A stretch of DNA of 46,840 nucleotides from Rhizobium esperanzae (GTDB lineage: Bacteria > Pseudomonadota > Alphaproteobacteria > Rhizobiales > Rhizobiaceae). Position numbers and translations under genes: made by a program. The stretch spans positions 1 to 46,840 of the forward strand of contig NZ_MXPU01000027.1 in the NCBI RefSeq assembly GCF_002204185.1. The letters run 5' to 3'. Shown here piece after piece: positions 25,602 through 34,879 of this stretch; positions within the stretch are counted from its first letter, which is position 1; each line of letters starts with the position of its first letter. The notes beneath the pieces are model-generated. The model did not search any database. It was not told where the DNA came from and saw only the letters and a program-made list of their open reading frames with translations.

Positions 25602-25929
25602 GGTGTAGCCGCAGATAGAAAGTGCTCTGTTTCTGCTAAGTTCGAATGTCATACTGCCCAGGTTTGCTGACGTGGTGGCGATGAGCGCGCGTGATCTCTG
25701 CAGCGGATCGAGGCTCTGTCGCAGGTGATCGACGGCAAGATCGGGGACGACCGCAGATTTACTGTTCGCTCAATGCCATGCGGAGGACCGATGGTTATCA
25801 AAAAAAAACCTAAACAATTCCCACTACGCGGCAGAACCGCGGCCGGAATCGCCAAAGATAAGCCCTCGCATCGGCCACCATAATCAAGTTGTACGCTGAT
25901 CGGCCGAAACGAGAGACCAAGGTTTGTCT
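25602..25929. other. Intergenic region between convergent SIR2-like and aminotransferase genes
   Basis: No identified gene. A plus-strand frame from about 25690 to 25883 reads like coding sequence (RIEALSQVIDGKIGDDRRF, then MVIKKKPKQFPLRGRTAAGI) and could be the tail of a lost gene or a small basic peptide starting at 25791. It contains an A9 run. No clear terminator hairpin was seen. Confidence 0.35.
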
Positions 25930-27204
25930 TTAAACGCTCACCCGCACCGACTTCTCCAGGATGTCCAAACCGCGTTGGGCAGTTTGACTGTCGATAGTCA
26001 AGGGAGGAAGAAGCTTGATTACCTGGTCTTCCGCGCCGCATCGCTCTACCACCAGTCCTTGTTCGAAGGCTTGGCGGACGATTTTCTCCGCTAGTTTCCC
26101 CGTACGGCAGTCGAGCCCCAACATCATGCCTCTTCCCCGCACGGCAAGTTCAGAACGTTGGTTGCTTTGAGCAACTTCCCGAAGGCGCTCCATGAGCTGG
26201 CGTCCTGTTTCGATAACGCCCTTAGATAAGTTTTCATTTGTCCAGTATTTTTGCAAAGCAGCACTTGCCGTCACGAGTGCAAGGTTATTGCCTCTGAAAG
26301 TCCCAGTGTGTTCACCTGGCTGCCAAACGTCCAATTCGGATTTGAGCAGCAGAAGCGATAGAGGTAACCCATAACCGCTGAGGGATTTGGATAAAAGCAC
26401 GATGTCTGGGGATATACCCGCAGACTCAAAACTGAAAAATTCGCCAGTTCGGCCGCAGCCAGCCTGAATGTCGTCAACAATCAGTAGGACGTCGTTCTTT
26501 CTGCAGAGCCGCTCAACTGACTGCAGCCAGTCTGTGCTTGCAGGGTTGATACCTCCCTCGCCTTGAACAGTTTCCAGAATAATAGCTGCCGGCAAGTCGA
26601 CTCCGCTACTACTATCAGCAAGCACCTTATCCAAGTAGTCGGACGTATCGTTGTCGGCTCCCCAGTAGCCGTCGTAGGGCATGAAAACTGCGCCGGCAGG
26701 GGTAAGACCTGCTGCATTTCGGAAATATCGATTGCCGGTTACGGCAAGGGCCCCCAAACTCCCTCCGTGATAGCCGTTTGTGAACGAGATTACGTTGTGC
26801 CGGCCGGTTGCCTTACGTGCGAGTTTCAAAGCAGCTTCAACAGCGTTGGCACCCGTGGGGCCGGTAAACTGAAATTTGTACGCCAGCCCGCGCGGGCGCA
26901 AAATTATATGGTCAAAATTTTTGATAAATTCTCGTTTCGCTGATGTTGCCATGTCTAACGCGTGGACGATCCGATTCGATTGCAGGTATTCCACTGCAGC
27001 ATTTCGGATGTAGGGGTCGTTGTGACCGTAGTTAAGGGCACTCGCGCCGGAAAGAAAATCAATGAACTCACAACCATTCTCGTCTTCGAGGATGGCTCCT
27101 GCCGCCTTTCTGAACACCACAGGGAAGGATCGTGAATATGACCTCACATTTGACTCGAGGGTTTCAAATTCCAGTAGCGAGTTAGAACTACTCTCTTGAG
27201 GCAT
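25930..27204 (-). CDS. Class III aminotransferase, EctB/diaminobutyrate--2-oxoglutarate type
   Basis: 424-residue PLP aminotransferase. The start LESNVRSYSRSFPVVFRKAA and DFLSGASALNYGHNDPYIRN are characteristic of EctB-like enzymes, which interconvert aspartate semialdehyde and L-2,4-diaminobutyrate. Further motifs: FTGPTGANAVEAALKLARKA, ILETVQGEGGINPASTDWL, DDIQAGCGRTGEFFSFE and the PLP lysine in DIVLLSKSLSGYGLPLSL. ATG 27204 has a perfect GGAGG site. No ectA or ectC is next to it, so ectoine synthesis is not indicated. A y4uB-type aminotransferase occupies a comparable place near fixU in pNGR234a. The LuxR-type gene lies directly upstream on the same strand. Confidence 0.88.
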   Translation of the reverse strand: MPQESSSNSLLEFETLESNVRSYSRSFPVVFRKAAGAILEDENGCEFIDFLSGASALNYGHNDPYIRNAAVEYLQSNRIVHALDMATSAKREFIKNFDHIILRPRGLAYKFQFTGPTGANAVEAALKLARKATGRHNVISFTNGYHGGSLGALAVTGNRYFRNAAGLTPAGAVFMPYDGYWGADNDTSDYLDKVLADSSSGVDLPAAIILETVQGEGGINPASTDWLQSVERLCRKNDVLLIVDDIQAGCGRTGEFFSFESAGISPDIVLLSKSLSGYGLPLSLLLLKSELDVWQPGEHTGTFRGNNLALVTASAALQKYWTNENLSKGVIETGRQLMERLREVAQSNQRSELAVRGRGMMLGLDCRTGKLAEKIVRQAFEQGLVVERCGAEDQVIKLLPPLTIDSQTAQRGLDILEKSVRVSV

Positions 27205-27531
27205 GATCTTCCTCCATAAGAAACTTGCAGAGTCTCATCTGGTCGTGAACTAGTCGAACCGCTCCCGGTCTGCCTTCACTAACCCTTTACAATTGTAGGC
27301 TGGCATCCTAGCCGACAACGGCGACCCATTGCACCTACCTGCAAAGGGAGTATCGTCATAGACCGTTTCTTGGTTACAGGCTCAGCGCGTGCCGGATACA
27401 CGTTTGGCTGCCGTTACTGCCGGACGGCAGCGTTGTGCCCAGTCCAACATCAGCAGTTGCGATATGACCGAAGACAGGTTCCGATGGCCGCCCCGCAACG
27501 GCCGGACGCAGGACCACACCCCGAGTTGGTC
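27205..27531. other. Leader region of the aminotransferase with a 10-bp palindrome
   Basis: 327 bp between the LuxR-type gene and the aminotransferase. It contains TACAATTGTA at 27288-27297, a perfect palindrome 84 bp before the aminotransferase start, a possible operator. It does not match the long dyad symmetry of a classical lux box well. No gene recognised. Confidence 0.4.
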
Positions 27532-28284
27532 CTACAATTCGATAATTCCAAGGCTTGCTGCTTTCAAAGCCGCGACCGTTCGGCTACTGACATCCAACTT
27601 CCGCGTTGTATTTTTTATGTGAAAATTTACAGTATTCTCAGAAATATCAAGTATCCGCCCTATATCCCATGAAGACTTCCCCCTTGCTACCCAGAGAATA
27701 CACTCTCTTTCTCTTGGAGTAAGTTCGGGGCATTTTCCCGCAACCCGCTTCGCAAAATCCGCGACACTCAGATGGAAGTGCACAGCCGCAAATTTCAGAT
27801 ATGTAACCATTTTATTCTCGGGCTCGCAGGACGAGGGCCGAGCAAAGCTCATAATCGCAAAACTACCTCCGGGACCGTGCAATGGAACACTGACCCCTGA
27901 CCTCAAACCGAACGCTGCAGCCTCCTCGAAAAATCGCCGTTCCAGTTCCGTTTTGATCATGTCATTGTGCGCTTCACTCCAACGGAAAGCGTCCGCCTGC
28001 TTTCGGCTCTTTTTGATGATGGGATCAATTCTGTCATAGCCCATCTTGGCATAATGATCCTGCCACTCATCAGGATAGCTGACGGCAGGCGGATTGCAGC
28101 GGACCATCTTTAGGATTTCATCGCCCGATTGACGATGATAGGCGACCCATGGGAATTCGAGAATCCGAGCAAATGAACACAACAATTCGAAAAGCTTCGG
28201 GGATCGAATTAAGCCCTGAGTTTTTTCGAGGAATTGGTAAAATTCAGCTGCATGCGCTTCTTCGATTGATTTAGGGAATTGCAT
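27532..28284 (-). CDS. LuxR-family regulator with acyl-homoserine-lactone-binding domain (solo)
   Basis: 250-residue (or 272 with start 28350) quorum-sensing regulator. The autoinducer domain keeps the signature residues: W and Y in EWQDHYAKMGYDRIDP, the D-P pair, a further W in AFRWSEAHND and the glycine in GLRSGVSVPLHGPGGSF. The C-terminal GerE HTH is complete: LTPRERECILWVARGKSSWD, then ISENTVNFHIKNTTRKLDV. No luxI homologue lies nearby, so it is a solo that may respond to signals made elsewhere. ATG 28284 is chosen by domain fit; neither candidate start has a strong ribosome site. It precedes the EctB-like aminotransferase on the same strand. Confidence 0.86.
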   Translation of the reverse strand: MQFPKSIEEAHAAEFYQFLEKTQGLIRSPKLFELLCSFARILEFPWVAYHRQSGDEILKMVRCNPPAVSYPDEWQDHYAKMGYDRIDPIIKKSRKQADAFRWSEAHNDMIKTELERRFFEEAAAFGLRSGVSVPLHGPGGSFAIMSFARPSSCEPENKMVTYLKFAAVHFHLSVADFAKRVAGKCPELTPRERECILWVARGKSSWDIGRILDISENTVNFHIKNTTRKLDVSSRTVAALKAASLGIIEL

Positions 28285-28599
28285 GAGCGGAACCAAAAGA
28301 AAGCTGAAAGGATAGGTACCTGTCGGCTCCGCGGCCTCGACAGAATGCATTCACCCAAGTTCTGTAGCTCTGCCGCCGCATCCTTTGCCTCCAAACATCG
28401 TCACCGTCGTTACAGAGTTTTCGATGCAGAAACTCCGGCGTTACTGCCGGAAGGGCTACACAACTTGCTCTGACCACGTGTGTTGCTCTTGGACTTGATT
28501 CGAGGAGTATCAAGAGCTGTGCCAATTTAGATCCCGGAGCAATTGCCGATGTTAATCAACGATTCGACCGCTTGGGTGCAAGGCTGGACATACCAAGTT

Positions 28600-29130
28600 T
28601 TGTCGTAAGTCGATGAAACCCGACAAAAATAGCCATTGAGCGGCCCATCACTAACAACCATGTTTGACCCATCGCCTCTCCAGTCATCCACGCAAGGGGA
28701 TGGTGGTGGCGTATCCCCACGTGCTCATTTCCGAGTACGCTTACGATTTTGGGATCAGAACCGCGGATGCCATCTTCGATCCTGTAAAGAGCCGCGATAC
28801 GCAGCAACGCCTCGTCGACGATAGGCGAGCCCTTCTTCGGCTTTGCCTTGATCAGCTTTCTGGCGCCATGAGCCCACCAGAAAGCGAGCCTCAGCGGATT
28901 ACCGCGCATGCGGTCTGGCGTAACCAGGTGAGAGTAGCCCCCATAGGCATCGACTTGGATCGCGCCGTTGAATCCGTCTTAATTTCTGCAGCATATTCGC
29001 CGTTACGCCCAGGCCGAGCACCCCGCCGGACGGCAAAGATCCGTTCCAGCCGCGGTCGCAGCCCCAGAGATAGCTATTTTCGTCCTGCCGCGCCCCATCC
29101 AAACAATGGAGCCGTGGTCTTATCTACATA
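28600..29130 (-). mobile_element. Relic of an IS66-family transposase
   Basis: Minus-strand pieces resemble the central catalytic part of IS66 TnpC: the stretch around DKTTAPLFGWGAARQDENS (compare GRLWVYVRDDRP... layouts), LRLAFWWAHGARKLIKA (for LAFCWAHxRRKFYE) and DEALLRIAALYRIEDGIRGS. Frames are broken, and both ends are missing. The flanking 28285-28599 and 29131-29289 hold no recognised gene. The relic separates the LuxR/aminotransferase pair from the HisC-like gene. Confidence 0.72.
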
Positions 29131-29289
29131 GAGCCGTCCAATTGGCCATGTCGTCTGTGACCGGGTGCTCCACTCGTGCGCTAACAACACGCGTAATCAA
29201 GGGAATCGAGACTGCGCATGCCTTACTGTGTTGCGCCTATTTGTGATCTTATTGCCACGTGACAAGCAGTGAGCAATAGTTCGAACCGG

Positions 29290-30393
29290 CTAGCTCTGCG
29301 TCTTCATGCTTCCAGAAATGATGTCCCTGGCAGCTGAAAGGAACGCATCCATTTGGGTTCTGGTGCCGATGCTGACGCGAATATAATTTTCCAATCCGGA
29401 ATCGGGAAAGACGGCTACAAGTACGTTCTGCCTAGCCAAAGACGCTTGCCACCATTTGCCATCTTGTGCGGGGGGCACCCGAGCAAGCAAAAAGTTTGTG
29501 TGGGACGGGATCACAGAAAAGCCCAATTGAGACAAGGCAGTCGTCGTTCTGTGTCTTTCATGTTTAATATATTTGTGGTTCTCGTGGTAGTCGGCGCGGT
29601 GCGAAAGGATACTAATGCCCACCGCATGGCCGATTACGTTCATATTGAAGACATTTTGGAGGTTGCGGAGCCTCTCAATAAGCTCAGGATGACCAAAGCC
29701 AAAACCAACACGTATTCCAGCGGCTGCAAAGCCTTTCGAAAATGTTCTCAATATCAGAAGGTTTGAATGGCGATCGACGAGGCGCAGGGCATCATCGGGC
29801 GCAAAGTCGACATACGCTTCGTCCACCACTATCAATTGGTCAGATTGCGCGACGAGGCGGTCGATTTCGTCCACGGGAACGAATGTTCCGGTCGGATTGT
29901 TCGGATTGGCCAGCAGTATGAATTTTGCATCTCTTGCTGGACCAAGAAGCAGCTGCTCGATCGGCAGAGAATAAGACTCGCCCCATTCGATTTCGAGAAG
30001 TCGAGCACCCTGCAACATGGCAAGTTTGCGGTTAAAGGAAAAACCTGGCGATATCATCGCCACGCTATCTCCCGGGTCTAGGAATGCTCTGTAGATGAGC
30101 CCGAGCAGCTCAGACGAGCCATTCCCGGCGATCACCTGATCCTGGGAGAGGCCATACGCATTGGCGGCTGCGTCGCGCAAACTCAGATTGTCATCTTCGG
30201 GATACAGATAATGCCGTTCGAGGGCCGCCAGCGCACTTTGCATCACCATCATCGGCAACGGAAATGGATTCTCATTCGTGTTTAGTTTAACGCAGTTTGC
30301 ATCTCGCCCCGGTTGATTGGAGGGTAGCGCATTTAGCTGTCTCGCCACCGGCGAAAGAGCCGAAAGCACGCCCTGCAGCTTTGCATCAGACAT
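29290..30393 (-). CDS. hisC: HisC-like class I/II aminotransferase
   Basis: 367-residue PLP enzyme of the histidinol-phosphate aminotransferase family. Motifs: VKLNTNENPFPLPMMVMQ, QVIAGNGSSELLGLIYRA, FILLANPNNPTGTFVPVDEI, VDEAYVDFAPDDALRL, the PLP lysine in LILRTFSKGFAAAGIRVGFG and a C-terminal NYIRVSIGT. ATG 30393 is chosen because GGAGAAAAGAT precedes it; an in-frame ATG at 30498 lacks this. Family members also transaminate aromatic and other substrates, so a role outside histidine synthesis is likely on a symbiosis replicon. A y4wE-type gene on pNGR234a is comparable. Confidence 0.9.
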   Translation of the reverse strand: MSDAKLQGVLSALSPVARQLNALPSNQPGRDANCVKLNTNENPFPLPMMVMQSALAALERHYLYPEDDNLSLRDAAANAYGLSQDQVIAGNGSSELLGLIYRAFLDPGDSVAMISPGFSFNRKLAMLQGARLLEIEWGESYSLPIEQLLLGPARDAKFILLANPNNPTGTFVPVDEIDRLVAQSDQLIVVDEAYVDFAPDDALRLVDRHSNLLILRTFSKGFAAAGIRVGFGFGHPELIERLRNLQNVFNMNVIGHAVGISILSHRADYHENHKYIKHERHRTTTALSQLGFSVIPSHTNFLLARVPPAQDGKWWQASLARQNVLVAVFPDSGLENYIRVSIGTRTQMDAFLSAARDIISGSMKTQS

Positions 30394-30674
30394 ATCTTTT
30401 CTCCGTTTCAGTAAGCCGGCCGTGAGCGCGTGATCGGCTGTCTCATGCTGAAGCCAACAATAGCATCGGACGTTGGCGCGGCCCGCCTGGGGCTGCAACG
30501 ACCACCGCGTAGTTAATAGCCAAGGACCGCCGCGGCCGCCTCAAGCCGCCAATGCTTAAGCCTCCGCACTCTCACAATCATGCGTCACTTTGCTCCATTC
30601 GCCTTTCGAGGAACTGTTCGATCTCAAACGCCAACGCCGCAGGGTCGTGGCCAACCGTTTCGAGATGCAACTCA

Positions 30675-30694
30675 GGGCTCTCAGGGGCTCTCAG
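30675..30694. repeat. 10-bp tandem duplication causing the APS-kinase frameshift
   Basis: GGGCTCTCAG occurs twice in a row (30675-30684 and 30685-30694). Removing one copy restores a full-length CysC C-terminus. The duplication overlaps the premature stop. Confidence 0.9.
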
Positions 30695-31340
30695 GGATCT
30701 CGTACGGTGAGGAAACGCCGGTGAAATTGGCTATCTTGCCAGCGAACGCCTTCCGATAAAGCCCCTTCGGATCGCGCCGCGCGCATTCTTCGAGCGGCAT
30801 GTCGACGAAGATTTCGATGAACTCCCCCTCCTCCATCAGTTCGCGAGCCATCCGGCGTTCGCCGCGGAACGGCGAGATCAAGGATACGAGCACGATCAGC
30901 CCGGCATCGGCCATCAGCTTAGCGACCTCGGCGACGCGGCGGATGTTCTCGACGCGATCAGACTGGTTGAAGCCTAGGTCGCGATTGAGCCCGTGGCGCA
31001 CGTTGTCGCCGTCGAGGATGTAGGTGTGCTTACCGCGGGCATGCAGCAACCGGTCGAGCGCATTGGCGATTGTGGACTTGCCGGAGCCGGAAAGTCCGGT
31101 GAACCACAGGACGGCTGGCCGCTGGCTCTTCATCGCCGCGCGTGCGCCTTTGTCAACGCCCGTCGCCTGCCAATGCACGTTGTCGGCGCGCCTTGCCCAG
31201 CTTTGGCTACCGCTGAAAAGCTTTGTATTGAAGACCCCGGTCGGCCCATAAGCTTTGCGAAAGAACTCGGGAGGATCGACATGGTCGATGATGTCCAGCT
31301 CGTTTTCCCAGCACAGCTTCCACCGCAGCTCAGAACGCAT
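30681..31340 (-). CDS. APS kinase domain of NodQ/CysC type, C-terminally truncated
   Basis: 219-residue adenylylsulfate kinase (makes PAPS). P-loop LWFTGLSGSGKSTIANAL, then YILDGDNVRHGLNRDLGFNQ, VSLISPFRGERRMARELMEE and DPKGLYRKAFAGKIANFTGV. Residues from about 50 (RRADNVHWQATGVDKGARAA) match the linker joining the GTPase and kinase halves in bifunctional NodQ/CysNC. The first ~50 residues (MRSELRWKLCWENELDIIDH) are not NodQ-like. AGGAGG seven bases before ATG 31340 supports this start. A 10-bp tandem duplication ends the frame at 30681. Without it, translation would continue as ELHLETVGHDPAALAFEIEQ to a stop at 30578. The P-loop and substrate motifs are intact; loss of the last ~35 residues may or may not abolish activity. 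PAPS is used for sulfated Nod factors. Confidence 0.8.
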   Translation of the reverse strand: MRSELRWKLCWENELDIIDHVDPPEFFRKAYGPTGVFNTKLFSGSQSWARRADNVHWQATGVDKGARAAMKSQRPAVLWFTGLSGSGKSTIANALDRLLHARGKHTYILDGDNVRHGLNRDLGFNQSDRVENIRRVAEVAKLMADAGLIVLVSLISPFRGERRMARELMEEGEFIEIFVDMPLEECARRDPKGLYRKAFAGKIANFTGVSSPYEIPESP

Positions 31341-31874
31341 GCAAAGACCTCCTTTGGTATTTCTTGCTGCTATTTTGAAGCACGCATTGTTTGATTGAAG
31401 CAGCGGTCACCCCGCTGCATGTCGGCTCCGTTGCTCGGGTTCGCGCTATAGCCAGTCCGGACCGTCGAAGGTTTCGCCGTCACTCGCGTCTGAGATCAAG
31501 ATTCCTAATGCATCATCATGGGAGATTGGTAAAATTAATTGTGTCAATGAAATCATCGATGCTTTGGATGATGAATATACGGGTTTCTTAGGCTTTGACG
31601 TGACCTTCCTCCTTGCCGCGTAAGACGACCGCGCAACCCCTTCAGCGGCCGAGAGCAGGGATGAGTTGGACCAGTTGACCCAACATGCGCCTCCCCGTTT
31701 ACCCACCTATGCCCCGCAGAGCTGTGGCGATAATTGGTCGGCAGCTAGTCCTAACCGCCTGCGCAAAGCTCGCTTCGGCAACCAGCAACGGCGCGAGCGT
31801 TTGGTCGCGGCTTCTGATAGAACTTCATCAGGGACGGACGCACGTTCTGTTTCTTGACGCGAGCGATCTACACC
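31341..31874. other. Intergenic region, no gene recognised
   Basis: 534 bp of mixed, comparatively AT-richer DNA. Short open frames on both strands (for example plus ~31480-31620 with an acidic sequence) show no family resemblance. It contains the AGGAGG ribosome site of the APS-kinase gene and presumably its promoter. Confidence 0.35.
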
Positions 31875-32396
31875 TTATTCGCGATCGTCTGCAGTGGCGC
31901 TGGTAGACGCGACTTTCACAGCACCATCGCCGCTATCGCTACCGGTCTCGTCTATGCGGCTTAGTAAGCTGTAAATATCTTGCAAAATCTCTTCATCGAA
32001 AGTCCGCAACTTCACGATAGTAGCCAACAGCAGAACCGCTTTGGTTTCAGTTTCGCCCCAAAGATAAGGTGCCGCCGGGGCGATAATCTCTTCCGGAGTC
32101 GCATCCAAAACCTCACACAGATGAATCAGTCGGCTCACGGTCAAGCGGGATACTCCATTTTCGTACCGGCCGTAGACCTGCTTAGTGATGCCAAGCAAGG
32201 GCGCCAGTTTCGAGCGCGGGAGTTTTCGCTTATCGCGGGCTTCGCGAAGGCTGATGCTGATCAAGTTTTCGAGTTCGGCGCTAAGTGCAATCCGTCCGTC
32301 AAAAGGTTTTCGATAGACCGGCTTGTCTATGCCTGGATCATCGACTTGTTGCAAACCGAGTTCATTAATCCATTGCTTCAATGATGGTCCTGACAT
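31875..32396 (-). CDS. XRE/Cro-C1-type HTH regulator (y4wC-like), copy 1
   Basis: 173-residue regulator. The HTH lies at about residues 50-105 (LREARDKRKLPRSKLAPLLG, then ITKQVYGRYENGVSRLTVSR). A shared upstream motif DDPGIDKPVYRKPFDG is followed by the HTH and then by a C-terminal segment containing APYLWGETETKAVLLLATIV. It resembles a family of small XRE proteins on rhizobial symbiosis plasmids (y4wC/y4aM in pNGR234a); target genes are unknown. The second copy at 33265-33768 has the same layout. ATG 32396 has GGAG directly upstream. Confidence 0.85.
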   Translation of the reverse strand: MSGPSLKQWINELGLQQVDDPGIDKPVYRKPFDGRIALSAELENLISISLREARDKRKLPRSKLAPLLGITKQVYGRYENGVSRLTVSRLIHLCEVLDATPEEIIAPAAPYLWGETETKAVLLLATIVKLRTFDEEILQDIYSLLSRIDETGSDSGDGAVKVASTSATADDRE

Positions 32397-32479
32397 TGCT
32401 CCGACTGAGGTAAATGCGCCAGAGCTCTTTACCCGGAAAGTGATGTGCTTGGAACCACCAATGTTTGAATTTCGGTCTC

Positions 32480-32612
32480 ATTTGGCGCAATTTTGTCCAC
32501 GCGAACCTCACCCGCTTGCTATCGTTCACTCAAATATATCAGTGAGCGCAAGTACATAGATCTAGCCAACACCGAAATCGCTTCACGCAAGGATTATCCA
32601 ATTGCGCCAAAT
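32480..32612. repeat. 13-bp perfect inverted repeat upstream of XRE copy 1
   Basis: ATTTGGCGCAATT (32480-32492) and its exact reverse complement AATTGCGCCAAAT (32600-32612) are 107 bp apart. The right arm is part of a further symmetric element, CCAATT-N6-AATTGG (32598-32615). Between them lies TCACT-N10-AGTGA. The arms sit about 84 and 204 bp before the start of XRE copy 1, so they may be operator pairs. The remaining DNA from 32616 to 33264 shows no gene. Confidence 0.65.
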
Positions 32613-33264
32613 TGGCTATGAACACCTTCCGGGACGTCGTGTGCGGGCATGGTGGTCTTTTGTCCTGCACGTGGAGACTCTCGGCTCACGGCCAACCAAT
32701 CACGGCTGCGCGTGTTGGCTGCCCTAGGCGATGCCCTCATAGTACCTCTGAAGGGCGGCAGCCATGAACAGCGAGGTTTGTCTAGCTGCGTTTCCCGTCT
32801 CGGCGAGTCGACCCCTTTTCGCGGAACCTGATCCGTGATGTCGAAAGGCTATTTCCGAGCCTAATGGCACAAAGGGATCGGCGCGATGAAACAGAGGCGC
32901 GGAGAGGACAGGCTTCGATTTAGTAATTGAAAAAAGCATGCGCGCCGGCAGCTCGAATACCCACATGGCATTGAGCAGGAGAACCCAATGTGGGAGTTAA
33001 TCACAGACCCTACTGTCGAAGCAAAGCGCATGCAAATAGACTTGGCATCGCTCGTCGACGAATCGCTCGAGCATCGAGCAAGATCGACGCCAACCAACGA
33101 TCGAATATTGCGCAATCGGCACGTATTGTGTTCAGACGGAAATGCGAGTGAAAAGCTAAGTTGTGAGATTGTGGGTGTCTGCACACCGACGACAGCGCGT
33201 CGGCTGCGACACCCGGCTATCACCAATACTGCAACTGGTCGGGGGCGTCATAGACAAACCCAGC

Positions 33265-33768
33265 TCACTTCACGGTCTCCGCTACATCACTGATACCCCT
33301 GTCGCTATCGTCGTCATCGGGGATCATTCGCTGCAGGAGCCGAATAAGATCGCGCGTCGTGCCGTTCGGAAGTCTCCTGAGAACCCGAGCCAGTGTGAGA
33401 CAATCCTCGGCCTCCTCCGATGTACGGCCCCAAAGATGTGGCGCAGCTTCAAAGATCATATCGATAGGCATAAAGCCAAGAATCTCACACAGATGGATCA
33501 TCCGGGTAACAGTCATTTTGGAAAATGCCCGCTCGTAGCGTCCGTATACAGGGATGGACAGACCAAGCATTGGAGCAACGTCCGCACGAGACAGGCCTTG
33601 CGCTTCGCGTGTCTTTTTCAGGAACGCGCTGATCAATTCCTCCATGTGTCCCAGGGATGTAATTTTGCCGTCGAAACCTGGCTTTCGACAGATCGGCTTG
33701 TCAACCTCCGGATCGGCGGTGCTGACGAGGCCTCTCGAACTTCTGTAGCTTGTTAGATCTTCCGTCAC
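33265..33768 (-). CDS. XRE/Cro-C1-type HTH regulator (y4wC-like), copy 2
   Basis: 167-residue paralogue of the regulator at 31875-32396: DPEVDKPICRKPGFDGKI, then FLKKTREAQGLSRADVAPML, GLSIPVYGRYERAFSKMTVT and APHLWGRTSEEAEDCLTLAR line up motif by motif. GTG 33768 is chosen because AGGGA lies seven bases upstream and it matches the length of copy 1; the open frame extends to a GTG at 33831. A palindrome CCCA-N3-TGGG (33864-33874) lies upstream and could be an operator. The two copies are on the same strand about 870 bp apart, suggesting an old duplication. Confidence 0.82.
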   Translation of the reverse strand: MTEDLTSYRSSRGLVSTADPEVDKPICRKPGFDGKITSLGHMEELISAFLKKTREAQGLSRADVAPMLGLSIPVYGRYERAFSKMTVTRMIHLCEILGFMPIDMIFEAAPHLWGRTSEEAEDCLTLARVLRRLPNGTTRDLIRLLQRMIPDDDDSDRGISDVAETVK

Positions 33769-33831
33769 CGCACGTCCCTGTTTTCCTGCCACTCGTTGTA
33801 GGCGTGCGCCAACTGAGCGGATTTGAACCAC

Positions 33832-34879
33832 TTGTCATCGCCACACTACAACCGTTTTAAATACCCATTTTGGGCATTTTTTGCGTTATAGCAAATATTT
33901 GAGGGTTTAGCCAAATTGCTTCAGGAATGCATGCAAAACAGGCGCTGAGACCGGTCGCCCAGTTCCGTGAAAGATCTGTTGCTATGGCCGCACCCGCCAC
34001 TGAATCATCTAGGTTAGCGTCGAATTTGAGCGAAAATTCACATTCAATGCTCAACATCTTCTAAGCCGTCATCGTTGAGGACGATAAAAAATAATTTCGA
34101 AAACCGATCCATTTCCCCGTCCCAGGATATCCCATTTGGCTAGCTGGGAAAGCTCCGCCGTGCTGGAGATCACCCAGCCAAGAACCCATATCGGTTACCG
34201 CTCCCGCAAGCGTGTAGGTTCGAAATTCCCCCTCCTTCAACCAAGCTATCGAAGGAGAGCGCTGCATATCCACCTGCTCCGACCTTTTAGTCCGCTAGCA
34301 AAAGGCGGTCGGGGACCGACTTCTCGAAGCGGTTTCCTGCCGGCCGACTAGGGCTACGGCAGCGCCGAAATCCTCGCCAAGCCGGTCGAGTCTAAGGCTT
34401 CGGCAACATCGCGCCGAAGAGCAACAGGAAGGGCTCAGTCCTCTTCTCCGCTGGGTCTATCGGCAGCGTAACCTCGTGAAGCGTCAAAAGCATTGGTTCG
34501 ACCGCAATTGACGCAAAGATAACAGTCGCGTGCGATCGCGCACATTGACAGGTTGGCATGATGCAAGTGCCGACGTGCATTGTGAGCTCGACCCAATTCA
34601 CTCCCAATGCTGGGTCGGCCTTCGGACGGATCGCTCGCAAGGTTGACGGCGTTCACATACTAGGCGGAGTGGCACAATCTACGACTCCCGACACACGGTG
34701 AGCACCGGAAGGCGCCTTCTGCCGCCATTGAACCATTCACTAACAATGCTCTGGTGGTACACCAATTGCTTGTAAGAGCCCAGATCTCTGCCGGCAATGG
34801 TTCCGGTCCAAGCTCCAGTGGTTACTATCGACGATGACCAACACTTTTAGATGTAAGGCCCATCTTCGCCCATGTCGTA
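33832..34879. other. About 1 kb without a recognisable gene
   Basis: Contains the CCCATTTTGGG palindrome (33864-33874) near the XRE copy 2 start. A minus-strand 70-codon frame (34061-34273) with MGSWLGDLQHGGAFPASQM appears protein-like but was not identified. Frames at 34392-34656 resemble nothing known. Probably rearranged DNA next to an IS relic. Confidence 0.35.

Noticed and set aside
25791..25883. Small basic peptide gene MVIKKKPKQF...
   Set aside because: No ribosome site, no family, and the frame seems to continue upstream as debris; not supported as a gene.
27288..27297. TACAATTGTA as a lux box
   Set aside because: Too short and lacks the extended dyad of known lux boxes; kept only as a possible operator.
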